This document shows positions 1-9,790 of a stretch of DNA of 64,000 nucleotides, piece after piece. The first letter of the stretch is position 1. Each line of letters begins with the position of its first letter. The translations under genes were made by a program, and so were the position numbers. The notes below the pieces were generated by a model. The model was given only the letters and a program-made list of their open reading frames with translations, was not told where the DNA came from and made no database searches. Origin of the DNA: Rhizobium metallidurans (GTDB taxonomy: Bacteria > Pseudomonadota > Alphaproteobacteria > Rhizobiales > Rhizobiaceae); contig NZ_JACIDW010000007.1 in assembly GCF_014196505.1 (NCBI RefSeq), positions 113,915 through 177,914 on the forward strand, read 5' to 3'.

Positions 1-611
1 CTGGCCGCCAGATTATGCTCGGCCGCCTTCTGCGGATCGATCCAGATGCGCATCGAATAGTCGCCCGACCCGAAGATCTGCACCTGGCCGACGCCCTCGA
101 TGCGGGCGAGCCGGTCCTTGACGTTGAGGACGCCATAGTTGCGCAGATAGGTGATGTCGTAGCGATTATCCGGCGATGTCAGGTTCACCACCATCATCAG
201 GTCGGGCGAACTCTTCACCGTCGTGATGCCGAGCGCGCGCACCTCCGTCGGCAGGCGCGGTTCTGCCTGGCTGACGCGGTTCTGCACCAGCTGCTGCGCC
301 TGGTCGGGATTGGTCCCGAGCTTGAAGGTGACCGTCAGCGTCATCACGCCGTCGGATGTCGCCTGGCTGGACATGTAGAGCATGCCCTCGACGCCGTTGA
401 TCTGCTCTTCGAGCGGCGTGGCGACGGTTTCGGCGATGACCTTCGGGTTGGCGCCGGGATAGGTGGCGCGCACGACGATCGACGGCGGAACGACCTCAGG
501 ATATTCGGAAATCGGCAGCGATCGCATGCCGATCAGGCCGGCGACCACGATGAGGACCGATAGCACACCGGCAAACACCGGACGGTCGACAAAGAATCTG
601 GAGATATTCAT
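1..611 (-). CDS. RND efflux permease, HAE1 family (N-terminal part only)
   Basis: Inner-membrane proton-driven pump subunit of a tripartite drug efflux system. The reading frame starts at the ATG at 611 and runs off the left edge, leaving about 203 residues. The translation begins MNISRFFVDRPVFAGVLSVL, the usual RND start with a first membrane helix, followed by the periplasmic porter motifs YPGANP, TPLEEQINGVEGMLYMSS and VTFKLGTNPDQAQ. It lies downstream of an adaptor gene on the same strand (846-2039) with a 234-bp gap containing palindromic repeats. The family is certain from the motifs; the substrate is unknown. Confidence 0.93.
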   Translation of the reverse strand, partial: MNISRFFVDRPVFAGVLSVLIVVAGLIGMRSLPISEYPEVVPPSIVVRATYPGANPKVIAETVATPLEEQINGVEGMLYMSSQATSDGVMTLTVTFKLGTNPDQAQQLVQNRVSQAEPRLPTEVRALGITTVKSSPDLMMVVNLTSPDNRYDITYLRNYGVLNVKDRLARIEGVGQVQIFGSGDYSMRIWIDPQKAAEHNLAA

Positions 612-726
612 TTCAAAGCCCTCTCCGGGATGAAATTTGGGATGCAACGACCCTCTCCGGCGGTTGGGATACCGCCGGTGGGGGTAGAACTGGATGCTTA
701 AAAGGCCCTCTCTGGCCTGCCGGCCA

Positions 727-839
727 TCTCCCCCACAAGGGGGGGAGAAGACGTGTGGCACTGTCCTGCCAAATCCTGGCTTGGGCGGTGCGGCAGACTT
801 AGCCCCTCCCCCTTGTGGGGAGGGGTTGGGGAGGGGTCT
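727..839. repeat. G/C-run palindromic intergenic repeats
   Basis: Two C-run/G-run palindromes sit between the adaptor gene and its RND permease: TCTCCCCC-acaa-GGGGGGGAGA at about 727-748 and CCCCTCCCC-cttgt-GGGGAGGGG at 803-825, the second followed by another GGGGAGGGG run. A further small palindrome (CCGGCGG...CCGCCGG) lies near 657-679. This resembles the short extragenic palindromic repeats common in rhizobial genomes, but I cannot assign it to a named family. It may shape mRNA between the two cistrons. Confidence 0.5.
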
Positions 840-845
840 TAGCTC

Positions 846-2039
846 TTACTTGGACGCGACCTTCTCTTCCATCTGCGGTGCCACCACCGCGCCCGGACGA
901 ATGCGCTGCAGGCCGTTGACGACGATCTTGTCGCCGACGGCAAGGCCGTTTTCGATCACGCGATCGCCACCCTCGGCGATGCCGAGCTGGACCGGCCGGT
1001 AGCTGACCTTGTTCTCGGCATCGACCACGAAGACGAACTTCTTGTCCTGATCGGTGCCGATCGCGCGTTCGCTGACGAGGATCTTGGTCTCGGCCTTCGG
1101 CTGGCCCATGCGAACCCGCACGAACTGGCCGGGGATCAGCTTGCCACCCGGATTGTCGAACACGGCGCGAACGCCGATCGTGCCGCTGGAGGCATCCACC
1201 TGGTTGTCGACCAGCTGCAGCTTGCCCTTGATCGGGGTGCCCTCGTCGGCGAGCGTGCCGACTTCGACGGGGATCTGTTCAAGCGCCGGGACCGCGCCAT
1301 CGGCGGCCGGAAGCTCGGCGAGCGCCCTGGCGACCATGCCTTCGCTGGCGCTGAAGCTGGCGTAGATCGGATCGACGGAAACCAGCGAGGTCAGCTCCGA
1401 CGAGGTCGATCCGGCCGCGACCAGATTGCCGACGGTGACTTCGAGCTTGCCGACGCGGCCGGCGACCGGTGCCTTGACCTCGGTATAGCCGAGTTCGAGC
1501 TGTGCCGAGCGAAGGGCGGCCTGCGCGGTGCGAAGACCGGCCTGCGCTTCGGTGAATGCGTTCTGCCGCTGGTCCATGTCGCTCTGCGAGATGGTCCTGT
1601 TGTCCGAGAGCCTGCGGCCGCGTTCGAGCTCGATCTGCGAGAGGTTGACCTTGGCTTCGGCCGAAGCCACCTGGCCCTCGGCCTGCGATACGGCGGCCTG
1701 GTAGGGTGCCGGATCGATGGTGAAGAGCAGGTCGCCGGCCTTCACCAGCGCGCCTTCGCGGAAATGCACCGACTGCACGGCGCCGGCGACACGCGAGCGG
1801 ATCTGCACGCGATCGACGGCTTCGAGCCGGCCGGAAAACTGCTCCCATTCGGTGACGTCGCGGCTGGCGACGACGGCGATGGTGACAGGCACGGCCGGCG
1901 GAGCCGCCTGTGCCTCGGTGGTTGCAGCCGTGGCGGTTGCGCTCATCGGCAGTTCGAAAAACAGTGCTGCGGCTGAAACGGACGCAACAAGGCTCAGACC
2001 GGCGCCCACAAGGGCCCAGCGCTTCTTACTGGACGTCAT
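846..2039 (-). CDS. RND efflux periplasmic adaptor (membrane fusion protein)
   Basis: Periplasmic adaptor that links an RND pump to an outer-membrane channel. The 397-residue protein has an N-terminal hydrophobic/signal segment, then the biotinyl-lipoyl half motifs (GRLEAVDRVQIRSRVAG and FREGALVKAGDLLFTID), an alpha-hairpin rich in Q/A/E, the second lipoyl half (KAPVAGRVGKLEVTVGNLV) and beta-barrel/membrane-proximal domains ending in a GL.RIRPGA motif. I chose ATG 2039 over the upstream in-frame start at 2063 because AAGGAG lies 8 nt before it. The partial RND permease follows downstream on the same strand, so they should form one pump. The product is close to MexE/AcrA-type adaptors; the substrate is not deducible. 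Confidence 0.93.
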   Translation of the reverse strand: MTSSKKRWALVGAGLSLVASVSAAALFFELPMSATATAATTEAQAAPPAVPVTIAVVASRDVTEWEQFSGRLEAVDRVQIRSRVAGAVQSVHFREGALVKAGDLLFTIDPAPYQAAVSQAEGQVASAEAKVNLSQIELERGRRLSDNRTISQSDMDQRQNAFTEAQAGLRTAQAALRSAQLELGYTEVKAPVAGRVGKLEVTVGNLVAAGSTSSELTSLVSVDPIYASFSASEGMVARALAELPAADGAVPALEQIPVEVGTLADEGTPIKGKLQLVDNQVDASSGTIGVRAVFDNPGGKLIPGQFVRVRMGQPKAETKILVSERAIGTDQDKKFVFVVDAENKVSYRPVQLGIAEGGDRVIENGLAVGDKIVVNGLQRIRPGAVVAPQMEEKVASK

Positions 2040-2076
2040 TGGTATTCTCCTTACGGCCCCCACGGCCGAATATAAA

Positions 2077-2895
2077 TCAGGTCTTCAAAGGAACGGGTTG
2101 CCTTCGCATATCGCGAACGAAGCTTCCGAATTCATTGGTAATACAATCATGCCAACCCGGAGGCTTGTCTGTTACCCCGCCGTAAATCGACGGCCAGCCT
2201 GTCCCGGCGGGAGAGACATGCTGACGAACGGCCACGCCTGCCTGTTTCAGGCGATCGGCGAAGCCAAGCGTTTCATCGCGGAGCGGGTCATCTCCGGCGG
2301 TGAAGATCAGTGCGGGCGCGACGCCCGAAATACGCGAGCAGAGGCACGGCGCCGCATAGGGATGACAGCCGCCACCGCTGAGATAATGGCTCCAGCCCTG
2401 CGCCCAGCGCTCCCGCATGCCGATGGCATCGGCCTCGCGGATCGACTTCGATCCCATGAACGGATCGACCAACGGCGAGATCAGCACCTGCCCGTCGAGC
2501 GCGTCGGCATAGTGGTCTCGCGCCTTGAAGGCGACGCTGGCGGCGATGTTGGCGCCCGCCTCCTCGCCGGCGACGAGCAGTGCGGAATTGCGGTCGCCGA
2601 GACCCGAGGCGCGTTTGTTGGCCATGTAGGAAAACAGCGAGTAGCCGACCTCGAGAGGCTTCGGAAAAACGCCGCCGAACGGTGCGTTGTAATCGGCCAC
2701 GACGACGATGGCGCCGGCCCGCGCAATGCTTTCCGCGACGGCGTTGTCCTGCAGTCCCGAGGACTGGAAAGCACCGCCGTGGAAATACAGGACGATCGGC
2801 GAACCCTTGCCATATTCGGCGCCCTGATAGATACGCGTCGACACGGGGCCAATGGCCACCTTGTCGAACACCATGTCTTTCACTTGCACCGTCAT
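2077..2895 (-). CDS. Alpha/beta-hydrolase fold protein with substituted nucleophile
   Basis: A 272-residue member of the HSL-like alpha/beta-hydrolase group. The oxyanion-hole motif HGG is at residues 39-41 (YFHGGAF), and a C-terminal Asp (AGDDPLRD) and His (RQHVSPAG) fit the other triad positions. At the nucleophile elbow, where active members carry G-D-S-A-G, this protein reads G110-E-E-A-G114, so the catalytic Ser is replaced by Glu. Either it is not an esterase or it uses other chemistry. ATG 2895 is preceded by AAGGA at 8 nt; longer in-frame starts (2940, 3186) lack a site and would run into the divergent LysR gene. The LysR protein at 3077 is its likely regulator. Confidence 0.8.
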   Translation of the reverse strand: MTVQVKDMVFDKVAIGPVSTRIYQGAEYGKGSPIVLYFHGGAFQSSGLQDNAVAESIARAGAIVVVADYNAPFGGVFPKPLEVGYSLFSYMANKRASGLGDRNSALLVAGEEAGANIAASVAFKARDHYADALDGQVLISPLVDPFMGSKSIREADAIGMRERWAQGWSHYLSGGGCHPYAAPCLCSRISGVAPALIFTAGDDPLRDETLGFADRLKQAGVAVRQHVSPAGTGWPSIYGGVTDKPPGWHDCITNEFGSFVRDMRRQPVPLKT

Positions 2896-2984
2896 CGTAT
2901 CGATCCTTGCGTCGCTGGTGTAATATTGCTGATGCAACATATTGCCCCAGGCGACGGCTTGCAATTTCTGAAAAAAAGATATTG

Positions 2985-3043
2985 TTATTCCACTCACGGA
3001 ATAAGAAGCCTCTATGCGATTACACTGTTCCGTATTTCGAACA
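2985..3043. promoter_or_regulatory. Candidate LysR operators between divergent genes
   Basis: The 181-bp divergent intergenic region holds two LysR-type dyads: TTATTCC-N6-GGAATAA at 2985-3004 and TGTTC-N8-GAACA at 3026-3043. Both are interrupted palindromes of the T-N11-A class. Two spaced boxes, one near each promoter, match the usual recognition-site/activation-site arrangement of LysR regulators. Binding is inferred. Confidence 0.5.
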
Positions 3044-3076
3044 ATACCGCACTGCAACCTAGTCAGGTGAATTCCG

Positions 3077-3988
3077 ATGGACCAGCTCTCGGCAATGCGC
3101 GCTTTCATTCGCGTCGTGGAGACAGGCAATTTCACACGGGCCGCCGACACGCTCGCCATGCCCAAGGCGACGGTGACCAATCTCATTCAAGGGCTTGAAG
3201 CACATCTGCATACCAAGCTCCTCAACCGCACCACCCGCCGCGTCATGGTGACCACCGACGGCGCGCTCTATTACGAGCGCGCGGCCCAGATCGTCTCAGA
3301 GATCGCCGAGCTGGATGGCAGCCTCACCAACTCGCAGGGGCTTCCCAACGGACGACTGCGCGTCGAGATGGCCGGCGCCTTCGCCGACTGGATCGTCGTG
3401 CCGGCGCTCTGCGATTTCTATCAGAAATATCCCGATATCCGCATCGACCTGGGCGTCGGCGACCGGACCGTCGATTACCTCGCGGAGAACGTGGACTGCG
3501 CGCTCCGCGCCGGCACGCCGACCGACCAATCCCTGATTGCGCGCCGCGTATCCGAGGTGGAGCTGATCACCTGCGCCTCGCCGCTCTATATCGAGAAGCA
3601 TGGCGTGCCGGCGAGACCGGAAGAGCTTGAAAACGATCACTATTCCGTAAGCTACTTCCGTGCCCAGACCAACCGGACGCTTCCGTTCGAGTTCCGCAAG
3701 GACAACGAGGAGTTGGAGATCAATCCGCGCTACCTCGTCTCCGTCAACGACAGCAGGACCTTCGTGGCGGCAGCCACGAGGGGGCTCGGTATCGCGCAAT
3801 TACCGCGCTTCATGATCCGCGACGCGCTCGAAAGCGGTGAACTGATACAGGTGCTGCCGGAATGGAACCGTGAACCGCTCGGGCTCTACATCGTCTACCC
3901 CCCGAACCGCCACCTCAGCAACAAGGTCCGCGTCTTCGTCGACTGGATGGTCAAGCTCCTGACCGACGCCAAGCTGGACGCCCGCTGA
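3077..3988 (+). CDS. LysR-family transcriptional regulator
   Basis: DNA-binding regulator of 303 residues. The N-terminal winged helix-turn-helix is clear (MDQLSAMRAFIRVVETGNFT, then KATVTNLIQGLEAHLHTKLLNRTTRRV), followed by a periplasmic-binding-like effector domain with the RAG.P.D.SLIARRV segment typical of the AaeR/DsdC-like subgroup. It is divergent from the alpha/beta-hydrolase-like gene, the classical position for a LysR protein controlling its neighbour and itself. The start ATG 3077 begins the conserved first helix directly. The effector is unknown. Confidence 0.93.
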   Translation: MDQLSAMRAFIRVVETGNFTRAADTLAMPKATVTNLIQGLEAHLHTKLLNRTTRRVMVTTDGALYYERAAQIVSEIAELDGSLTNSQGLPNGRLRVEMAGAFADWIVVPALCDFYQKYPDIRIDLGVGDRTVDYLAENVDCALRAGTPTDQSLIARRVSEVELITCASPLYIEKHGVPARPEELENDHYSVSYFRAQTNRTLPFEFRKDNEELEINPRYLVSVNDSRTFVAAATRGLGIAQLPRFMIRDALESGELIQVLPEWNREPLGLYIVYPPNRHLSNKVRVFVDWMVKLLTDAKLDAR

Positions 3989-3994
3989 CAGAAC

Positions 3995-4030
3995 TGCGGC
4001 CCGCGAGGCGTTTACCTTCAACGGGCCGCA
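3995..4030 (+). terminator. Hairpin after LysR gene
   Basis: TGCGGCCCG at 3995-4003 pairs with CGGGCCGCA at 4022-4030, starting 7 nt after the LysR stop codon. A clear U-tract is missing (only a TTTT at 4039-4042), so intrinsic termination is uncertain. The rest of 3989-4319 (331 bp) shows no convincing gene. Confidence 0.4.
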
Positions 4031-4319
4031 ACCATGTGTTTTGCCATTTCTTCTTTCACTCTCTGCCGGGTCACCAGGGAACAATGGCTCGGCAGTCGTT
4101 GAGGTCTGACGCGCGGAATTGGAGGAGTTCCGCACATCCCTACATTGCTAATATAGACAATCATGATGCAAATGTAAGAGGATATTGCAGGCCCGCCGCC
4201 TCAAGCCCGAGCGCTCCCCTATCCTCTTCCAGATGCTGGCATTTTTCAGCACACGATATCCACAACAGGGGCCGGCTCGAAGGCGAGCGGCCCGAAAGCC
4301 GCCCACCCCGACGCACAAA

Positions 4320-5060
4320 TCAGATCATGCCGCCATTGGCGCGCAGCACCTGGCCGTTGATCCACGAACCATCGGGACCGGCGAGGAACGACACCGCCGC
4401 GGCGATATCCTCGGGCGTGCCGAGCCGCTCCAGCGGGTTCATCTTGGCCATCCGCGCCACCAGCTCATCCGACTTGCCATTCAGGAAGAGATCGGTGGCC
4501 GTCGGCCCCGGTGCGATGGCATTGATGGTGATCTCGCGGCCGCGCATTTCCTTGGCCATGATCGCCGTCATCGTCTCGACGGCGGCCTTGGTCGCGGCAT
4601 AGACGCCATAGGTCTCGAGCTTCAGCCCGACCACCGACGTTGAGAAATTGACGATCCGGCCGCCATCGCGCAGCCGCTTGCCGGCCTCGCGCAGCGTGTT
4701 GAACGTGCCCTTCAGATTGACGTCGATCATGCGCTGGAAATGCGCGTCGTCGGCATCTGATATCGGAGAGAGCGCCATGATGCCGGCATTGTTGACCAGC
4801 ACGTCGACCCCGCCGAACGCCGCCTCGGCCGCGTCGAACATCCGCCGCACGGCCTCCGCGTCGCTGACATCGGCCTTCGCCGTCAGCGCCCTGCCGCCGC
4901 GTTTTTCAATCACGACAGCGAGTTCCTCGGCCGGCGTGGCGTTGCCGGAGTAGTTGATCACGACGGTAAACCCGTCGCGCGCAAGCCGATCGGCGACCGC
5001 CGCTCCGATGCCTCGGGATGCGCCGGTCACGATCGCGACCCTGTTTTCCGATACCGTCAT
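4320..5060 (-). CDS. SDR-family oxidoreductase
   Basis: NAD(P)-dependent short-chain dehydrogenase/reductase of 246 residues, a normal size for classical SDRs. Visible motifs are the nucleotide-binding TGASRGIG at residues 12-19, NNAG in the central strand, a serine-containing NFSTSVVG strand, the catalytic YAATK and a C-terminal GSWINGQVLRANGG segment. ATG 5060 is preceded by AAGGAG at 7 nt; the upstream in-frame start at 5141 has no such site. It is divergent from the LysR gene at 5179, which probably controls it. The C-terminal segment resembles 3-oxoacyl-ACP-reductase-like SDRs, but the substrate cannot be named. Confidence 0.93.
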   Translation of the reverse strand: MTVSENRVAIVTGASRGIGAAVADRLARDGFTVVINYSGNATPAEELAVVIEKRGGRALTAKADVSDAEAVRRMFDAAEAAFGGVDVLVNNAGIMALSPISDADDAHFQRMIDVNLKGTFNTLREAGKRLRDGGRIVNFSTSVVGLKLETYGVYAATKAAVETMTAIMAKEMRGREITINAIAPGPTATDLFLNGKSDELVARMAKMNPLERLGTPEDIAAAVSFLAGPDGSWINGQVLRANGGMI

Positions 5061-5124
5061 TGTCGTTCTCCTTGCTTTGAAGCGCGATATCGCGCCGTTG
5101 GAGAGAAGATGCCGCTTTTCTCGC

Positions 5125-5149
5125 GGCGGATAATCATCCATTATTCGCC
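5125..5149. promoter_or_regulatory. Candidate LysR operator
   Basis: A near-perfect dyad, GGCGGATAAT-catcc-ATTATTCGCC (one mismatch), lies in the 118-bp gap between the divergent SDR and LysR genes, 29 bp before the LysR start. Its size and position suit an autoregulatory LysR site; binding is inferred. Confidence 0.55.
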
Positions 5150-5178
5150 ATCACTATCCGGAAGTAGCGAACAGACAG

Positions 5179-6436
<1,258 letters not shown>

Positions 6437-6441
6437 ATCAG

Positions 6442-7032
6442 ATGGACGACAGGACAGGCGCGCTCGGCGCGGCACCGATCGCGGGCGAAGCGCTCACCCG
6501 CTTCTTCGAGCGCGATGCGATCTCGGTCGCCCGCGAGCTGCTTGCCTGCCGCCTCACCGTCGGCGGCATCGGCGGACGCATCGTCGAGACCGAGGCCTAT
6601 TTCCCCGATGACGAAGCCTCCCACAGCTTTCGCGGCCCGACGCCGCGCAACGGCGCCATGTTCGGCGGACCGGGGAATGTCTACATCTACCGCATCTACG
6701 GCATGCACTGGTGCCTGAACTTCGTCTGCACCCCCGGCTCCGCCGTGCTTATCCGCGCCATCGAGCCCGAGATCGGCATCGCCACGATGATCGAACGCCG
6801 TGGCACCGATGCGCTCGCTCAACTCTGCAGCGGCCCTGGCAAGCTCTGCCAGGCGCTCGACGTCACCATCGCCCTCAATGATCGCCTGCTCGACCGCGAA
6901 CCCTTTTCGCTGACATCGACGGCACCGGCGCCGATCGTCAGCGGAAAACGCATCGGCATCACGAAAAATGCCGAAGCGCCATGGCGCTTCGGCATCTCAG
7001 GGTCCCGCTATCTCAGCAAGCCGTTTCGCTGA
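6442..7032 (+). CDS. 3-methyladenine DNA glycosylase (MPG/AAG family)
   Basis: Base-excision repair enzyme that removes alkylated purines from DNA. The 196-residue protein shows the AAG-family core: LARELLACRL-like start, GRIVETEAYFP with the catalytic Glu, the RGPTPRNGAMFGGPGNVYIYRIYG block with the intercalating Tyr region, and VLIRAIEP and SGPGKLCQAL segments. The length is usual for the family. It follows the small gene at 6116 by 5 bp with no strong ribosome site of its own, so translational coupling is likely, and it abuts the convergent EmrB gene (stop codons adjacent, no spacer). Confidence 0.93.
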   Translation: MDDRTGALGAAPIAGEALTRFFERDAISVARELLACRLTVGGIGGRIVETEAYFPDDEASHSFRGPTPRNGAMFGGPGNVYIYRIYGMHWCLNFVCTPGSAVLIRAIEPEIGIATMIERRGTDALAQLCSGPGKLCQALDVTIALNDRLLDREPFSLTSTAPAPIVSGKRIGITKNAEAPWRFGISGSRYLSKPFR

Positions 7033-8574
7033 TCACTCCATCACGGCACTGTGGTCCATGGCCGGCGCCACCTTGGGTTTGCGCAGCAGCAACACCAGCG
7101 GAATGACCGCCAGCGACATGATCATCAGCAGCTTGAAGTCATCGATATAGGCGATGACAGTCGATTGCAGCGTGATCAGCTCGTTGAGCGCCGCGCGACC
7201 TGCGGCGGTGAACGGGCTCATTCCCTGCGCGGCCGCGGCATCGAAAGCCCGGTTGAACGGCGTGACATAGGCGGCGATGTTCTCGTGGTTCACCTGCGCG
7301 TTTTCCACCAGCAGCGCCGAGACGATGGAGATCCCCACGCTCGAGCCGATGTTTCGCGACAGGTTGTAGAGGCCGGTCCCGTCGCCGCGCATCTCCGCCG
7401 GCAGTGTCGAAAACGCGATCGTCGTCAAAGGCACGAACAGGAAGCCCAGCCCGGCGCCCTGAATGAAGCCGACCGAGATGATCGTCCACTGCGAGACATC
7501 GGGCGTCCAGCCCGTCATGTCGTACATCGCCCATGCCGTCAGCCCGAGGCCAAGCACCAAAAGCAGGCGCGTATCCACCTTGCCGATCAGCCGCCCGACG
7601 ATGAACATGCACAGCATCGTGCCCATGCCGCGCGGCCCCATGACGATGCCCGCCGTGATGACCGGATAGCCCATCAGCGTCTGAAGATAAGGCGTCATCA
7701 GCGCCAGCGAGGCCAGATAGGTGATCCCGATCACGAAGATGAAGATCATGCTGACGGAGAAGTTCCGATCGAGAAACAGCTTCGGATTGACGAAGGATTT
7801 CTTCGCCGTCAGCGTGTGGACGACAAGCAGATAGAAGGCCGCGGCGCAGATGATCGCCTCGATCATGATCTCGCCCGATGCGAACCAGTTCAGCTGCTCG
7901 CCACGATCAAGAAAGAGCTGCAGCGATGCGATGCCGAGGCTCATCATCCCGAAACCGAACCAGTCGAGCTTGGCGAGCGCGTCCAGCTTCGTCTCGGTGA
8001 CGTAGATCATGATGCCGGCGAAGGCGAGCGCCCCGATCGGCACGTTGATGTAGAACACCCAGCGCCAGCTGATATTGTCGGTCAACCAGCCGCCGATGAC
8101 GGGGCCGAGCACCGGCCCGACCATGACCGACACGCCGAACAGCGCCATGGCGGAGCCACGTTCCTCGGGCGTGTAGATGTCGAGCAGGATGCCCTGCGAC
8201 AGCGGCACCAGCGATGCGCCGAACAGCCCCTGCATGAGGCGGAAGGCGACGATCTGGTTCAGCGATTGCGCCAGGCCGCACAGCACCGACGCGACGACGA
8301 AGCCGATGATCGCCGTCAGCAGAACCTTCTTGCGGCCGAACTTGGCGGCGAGAAAGCCCGACGGCGGCGTCATGATGGCGGCCGCGACGATGTAGGAGGT
8401 GAGCACCCAGTTGATCTGGTCGGCGCTCGCCGAAACGCTGCCTTGGATATAGGGCAACGCGACGTTGGCGATCGTCGTATCCAGCGCCTGCATGATAACG
8501 GCAAGGATGACGCAGGCCGTGATCATGCCGCGATTGGCGACCGGGGAAAAGGAGGCGGCGGCGGCGTTACTCAT
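7033..8574 (-). CDS. DHA2-family MFS drug exporter (EmrB-like)
   Basis: Inner-membrane proton antiporter of about 513 residues with the 14-helix hydrophobic pattern of DHA2 exporters. The motif QALDTTIANVALPYIQG in helix 1 is diagnostic, and GFLAAKFGRKKVLL is the motif-A loop. The start at 8574 overlaps the end of the EmrA-like gene by 8 bp and has GGAG just upstream; the longer start at 8646 would extend far into that gene. It is the third gene of a marR-emrA-emrB operon and should pump amphipathic compounds through an outer-membrane channel together with the adaptor at 8567-9790. Its stop directly abuts the DNA glycosylase stop. Confidence 0.93.
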   Translation of the reverse strand: MSNAAAASFSPVANRGMITACVILAVIMQALDTTIANVALPYIQGSVSASADQINWVLTSYIVAAAIMTPPSGFLAAKFGRKKVLLTAIIGFVVASVLCGLAQSLNQIVAFRLMQGLFGASLVPLSQGILLDIYTPEERGSAMALFGVSVMVGPVLGPVIGGWLTDNISWRWVFYINVPIGALAFAGIMIYVTETKLDALAKLDWFGFGMMSLGIASLQLFLDRGEQLNWFASGEIMIEAIICAAAFYLLVVHTLTAKKSFVNPKLFLDRNFSVSMIFIFVIGITYLASLALMTPYLQTLMGYPVITAGIVMGPRGMGTMLCMFIVGRLIGKVDTRLLLVLGLGLTAWAMYDMTGWTPDVSQWTIISVGFIQGAGLGFLFVPLTTIAFSTLPAEMRGDGTGLYNLSRNIGSSVGISIVSALLVENAQVNHENIAAYVTPFNRAFDAAAAQGMSPFTAAGRAALNELITLQSTVIAYIDDFKLLMIMSLAVIPLVLLLRKPKVAPAMDHSAVME

Positions 8575-9790
8575 GATCTCCGCCCGAGCGGCCCAGAAGC
8601 TTGGACACGAAATCCGGCAGGCCGCGCGCACGACCGGTATCGACATCGACGACGGCGCTCATGCCGACGCGAAGCGGCGGCTTGCCGGCGGCATCCTCGA
8701 TGCTGACGCGCATCGGGATACGCTGCACGACCTTCACCCAGTTGCCGGTCGTGTTCTGCGCCGGCAGCAGCGAGAAGCTGGAGCCGGAGGCCGGGCTGAT
8801 GCTCTCGACCTTGCCCTTGAAGGTCACACCCGGATAGCTGTCGACATAGATGGTGGCCGTCTGGCCGGGCTTCACATAGGTGAGCTCGGTTTCCTTCGGG
8901 CTGGCGTCGATCCAGAGATTGTTGGTCGCGACCAGCGAGAAGGCCTGCGTCGATGCCTCGAGATAGGAGCCCGGCTGCAGGGAATTGACGTTGGTGGCGA
9001 TGCCGTCGAACGGCGCCCGGACGACGCTGTGGTCGAGCTGGCGCTGCGCGTCGTCGACCTTGGCCTTGGCTTCGAGATAGAGCGGGTTCTGCTCGGCCGG
9101 CTGGTCGGCATTGCCGCCGAGCTGGGCGAGCGTGGCAGCCGCCTGCGCCTTGGCGACGGCAACCTTCTGCTGCCCGGCCTGCAGGTTGTGCTTGGCCTGG
9201 TCGAACGCCGTGCGGGTGGCCGCCGAGCTGTTCAGCAGGTTCTGCTGGCGGTCGAATTCGGTCTGGAAATAGGGAATGTCGGCCTCGGCCTGCGTGATCT
9301 CCGCCAGCGACTGCTGGTAGCTTGCCTCCAGGTTGAGGATCTGGTTGCGCACCGCGCCGAGCTGCGCCTTGGCGCCGTCGAGCGCGATCCTGAAGGAATC
9401 CTGGCGAAGGCTGAAGAGCACCTGGCCCTTCTTCACCGTTTCGTTTTCACGCACGTCGATCGTGTCGACGAGGCCCGAAACGTCGGTCGTCAGGCCCACC
9501 ATGTCGGCCTTGATATAGGCGTTGTCGGTCGACATCACCTGGCCGCCATTGACGTAATAATAGCCGCCGACCACGAGCGCGACGGGCAGCAGCGCGAAAA
9601 GCACCGGGCGGGTCATGCCGCGCTTGCGGCGCGGCGGCGTGGTCACGGGCGGCGCGACGGCGGTGACAGGCGCCGTATTGGAGGATGGCGCCTCGGCGAC
9701 GGTTTCCTCGCGGGGAGAAACCTCGTTCGTTTCGGCGGCGGTGTTGGCATCGGCGTCGGAAACGACGCGCAGGGGAGTTTTATCAGCCAT
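8567..9790 (-). CDS. HlyD/EmrA-family efflux adaptor
   Basis: Membrane fusion protein of 407 residues anchored by one N-terminal helix (about residues 60-78) after a Pro/Ala/Thr-rich cytoplasmic tail. Lipoyl halves (TTDVSGLVDTIDVRENETVKKG and VRAPFDGIATNVNSLQPGSYL) flank a long alpha-hairpin. The STDNAYIKADMV strand just after the membrane helix is typical of EmrA. It overlaps the MarR gene upstream and the EmrB gene downstream by 8 bp each, so the three are translated as a coupled operon. It links the MFS exporter to an outer-membrane channel. Confidence 0.93.
   Translation of the reverse strand: MADKTPLRVVSDADANTAAETNEVSPREETVAEAPSSNTAPVTAVAPPVTTPPRRKRGMTRPVLFALLPVALVVGGYYYVNGGQVMSTDNAYIKADMVGLTTDVSGLVDTIDVRENETVKKGQVLFSLRQDSFRIALDGAKAQLGAVRNQILNLEASYQQSLAEITQAEADIPYFQTEFDRQQNLLNSSAATRTAFDQAKHNLQAGQQKVAVAKAQAAATLAQLGGNADQPAEQNPLYLEAKAKVDDAQRQLDHSVVRAPFDGIATNVNSLQPGSYLEASTQAFSLVATNNLWIDASPKETELTYVKPGQTATIYVDSYPGVTFKGKVESISPASGSSFSLLPAQNTTGNWVKVVQRIPMRVSIEDAAGKPPLRVGMSAVVDVDTGRARGLPDFVSKLLGRSGGDHE

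Noticed and set aside
7051..8706. A 551-codon plus-strand frame opposite emrB
   Set aside because: The minus strand encodes a clear 14-helix DHA2 transporter; the plus-strand translation is His/Arg/Asp-rich without motifs.
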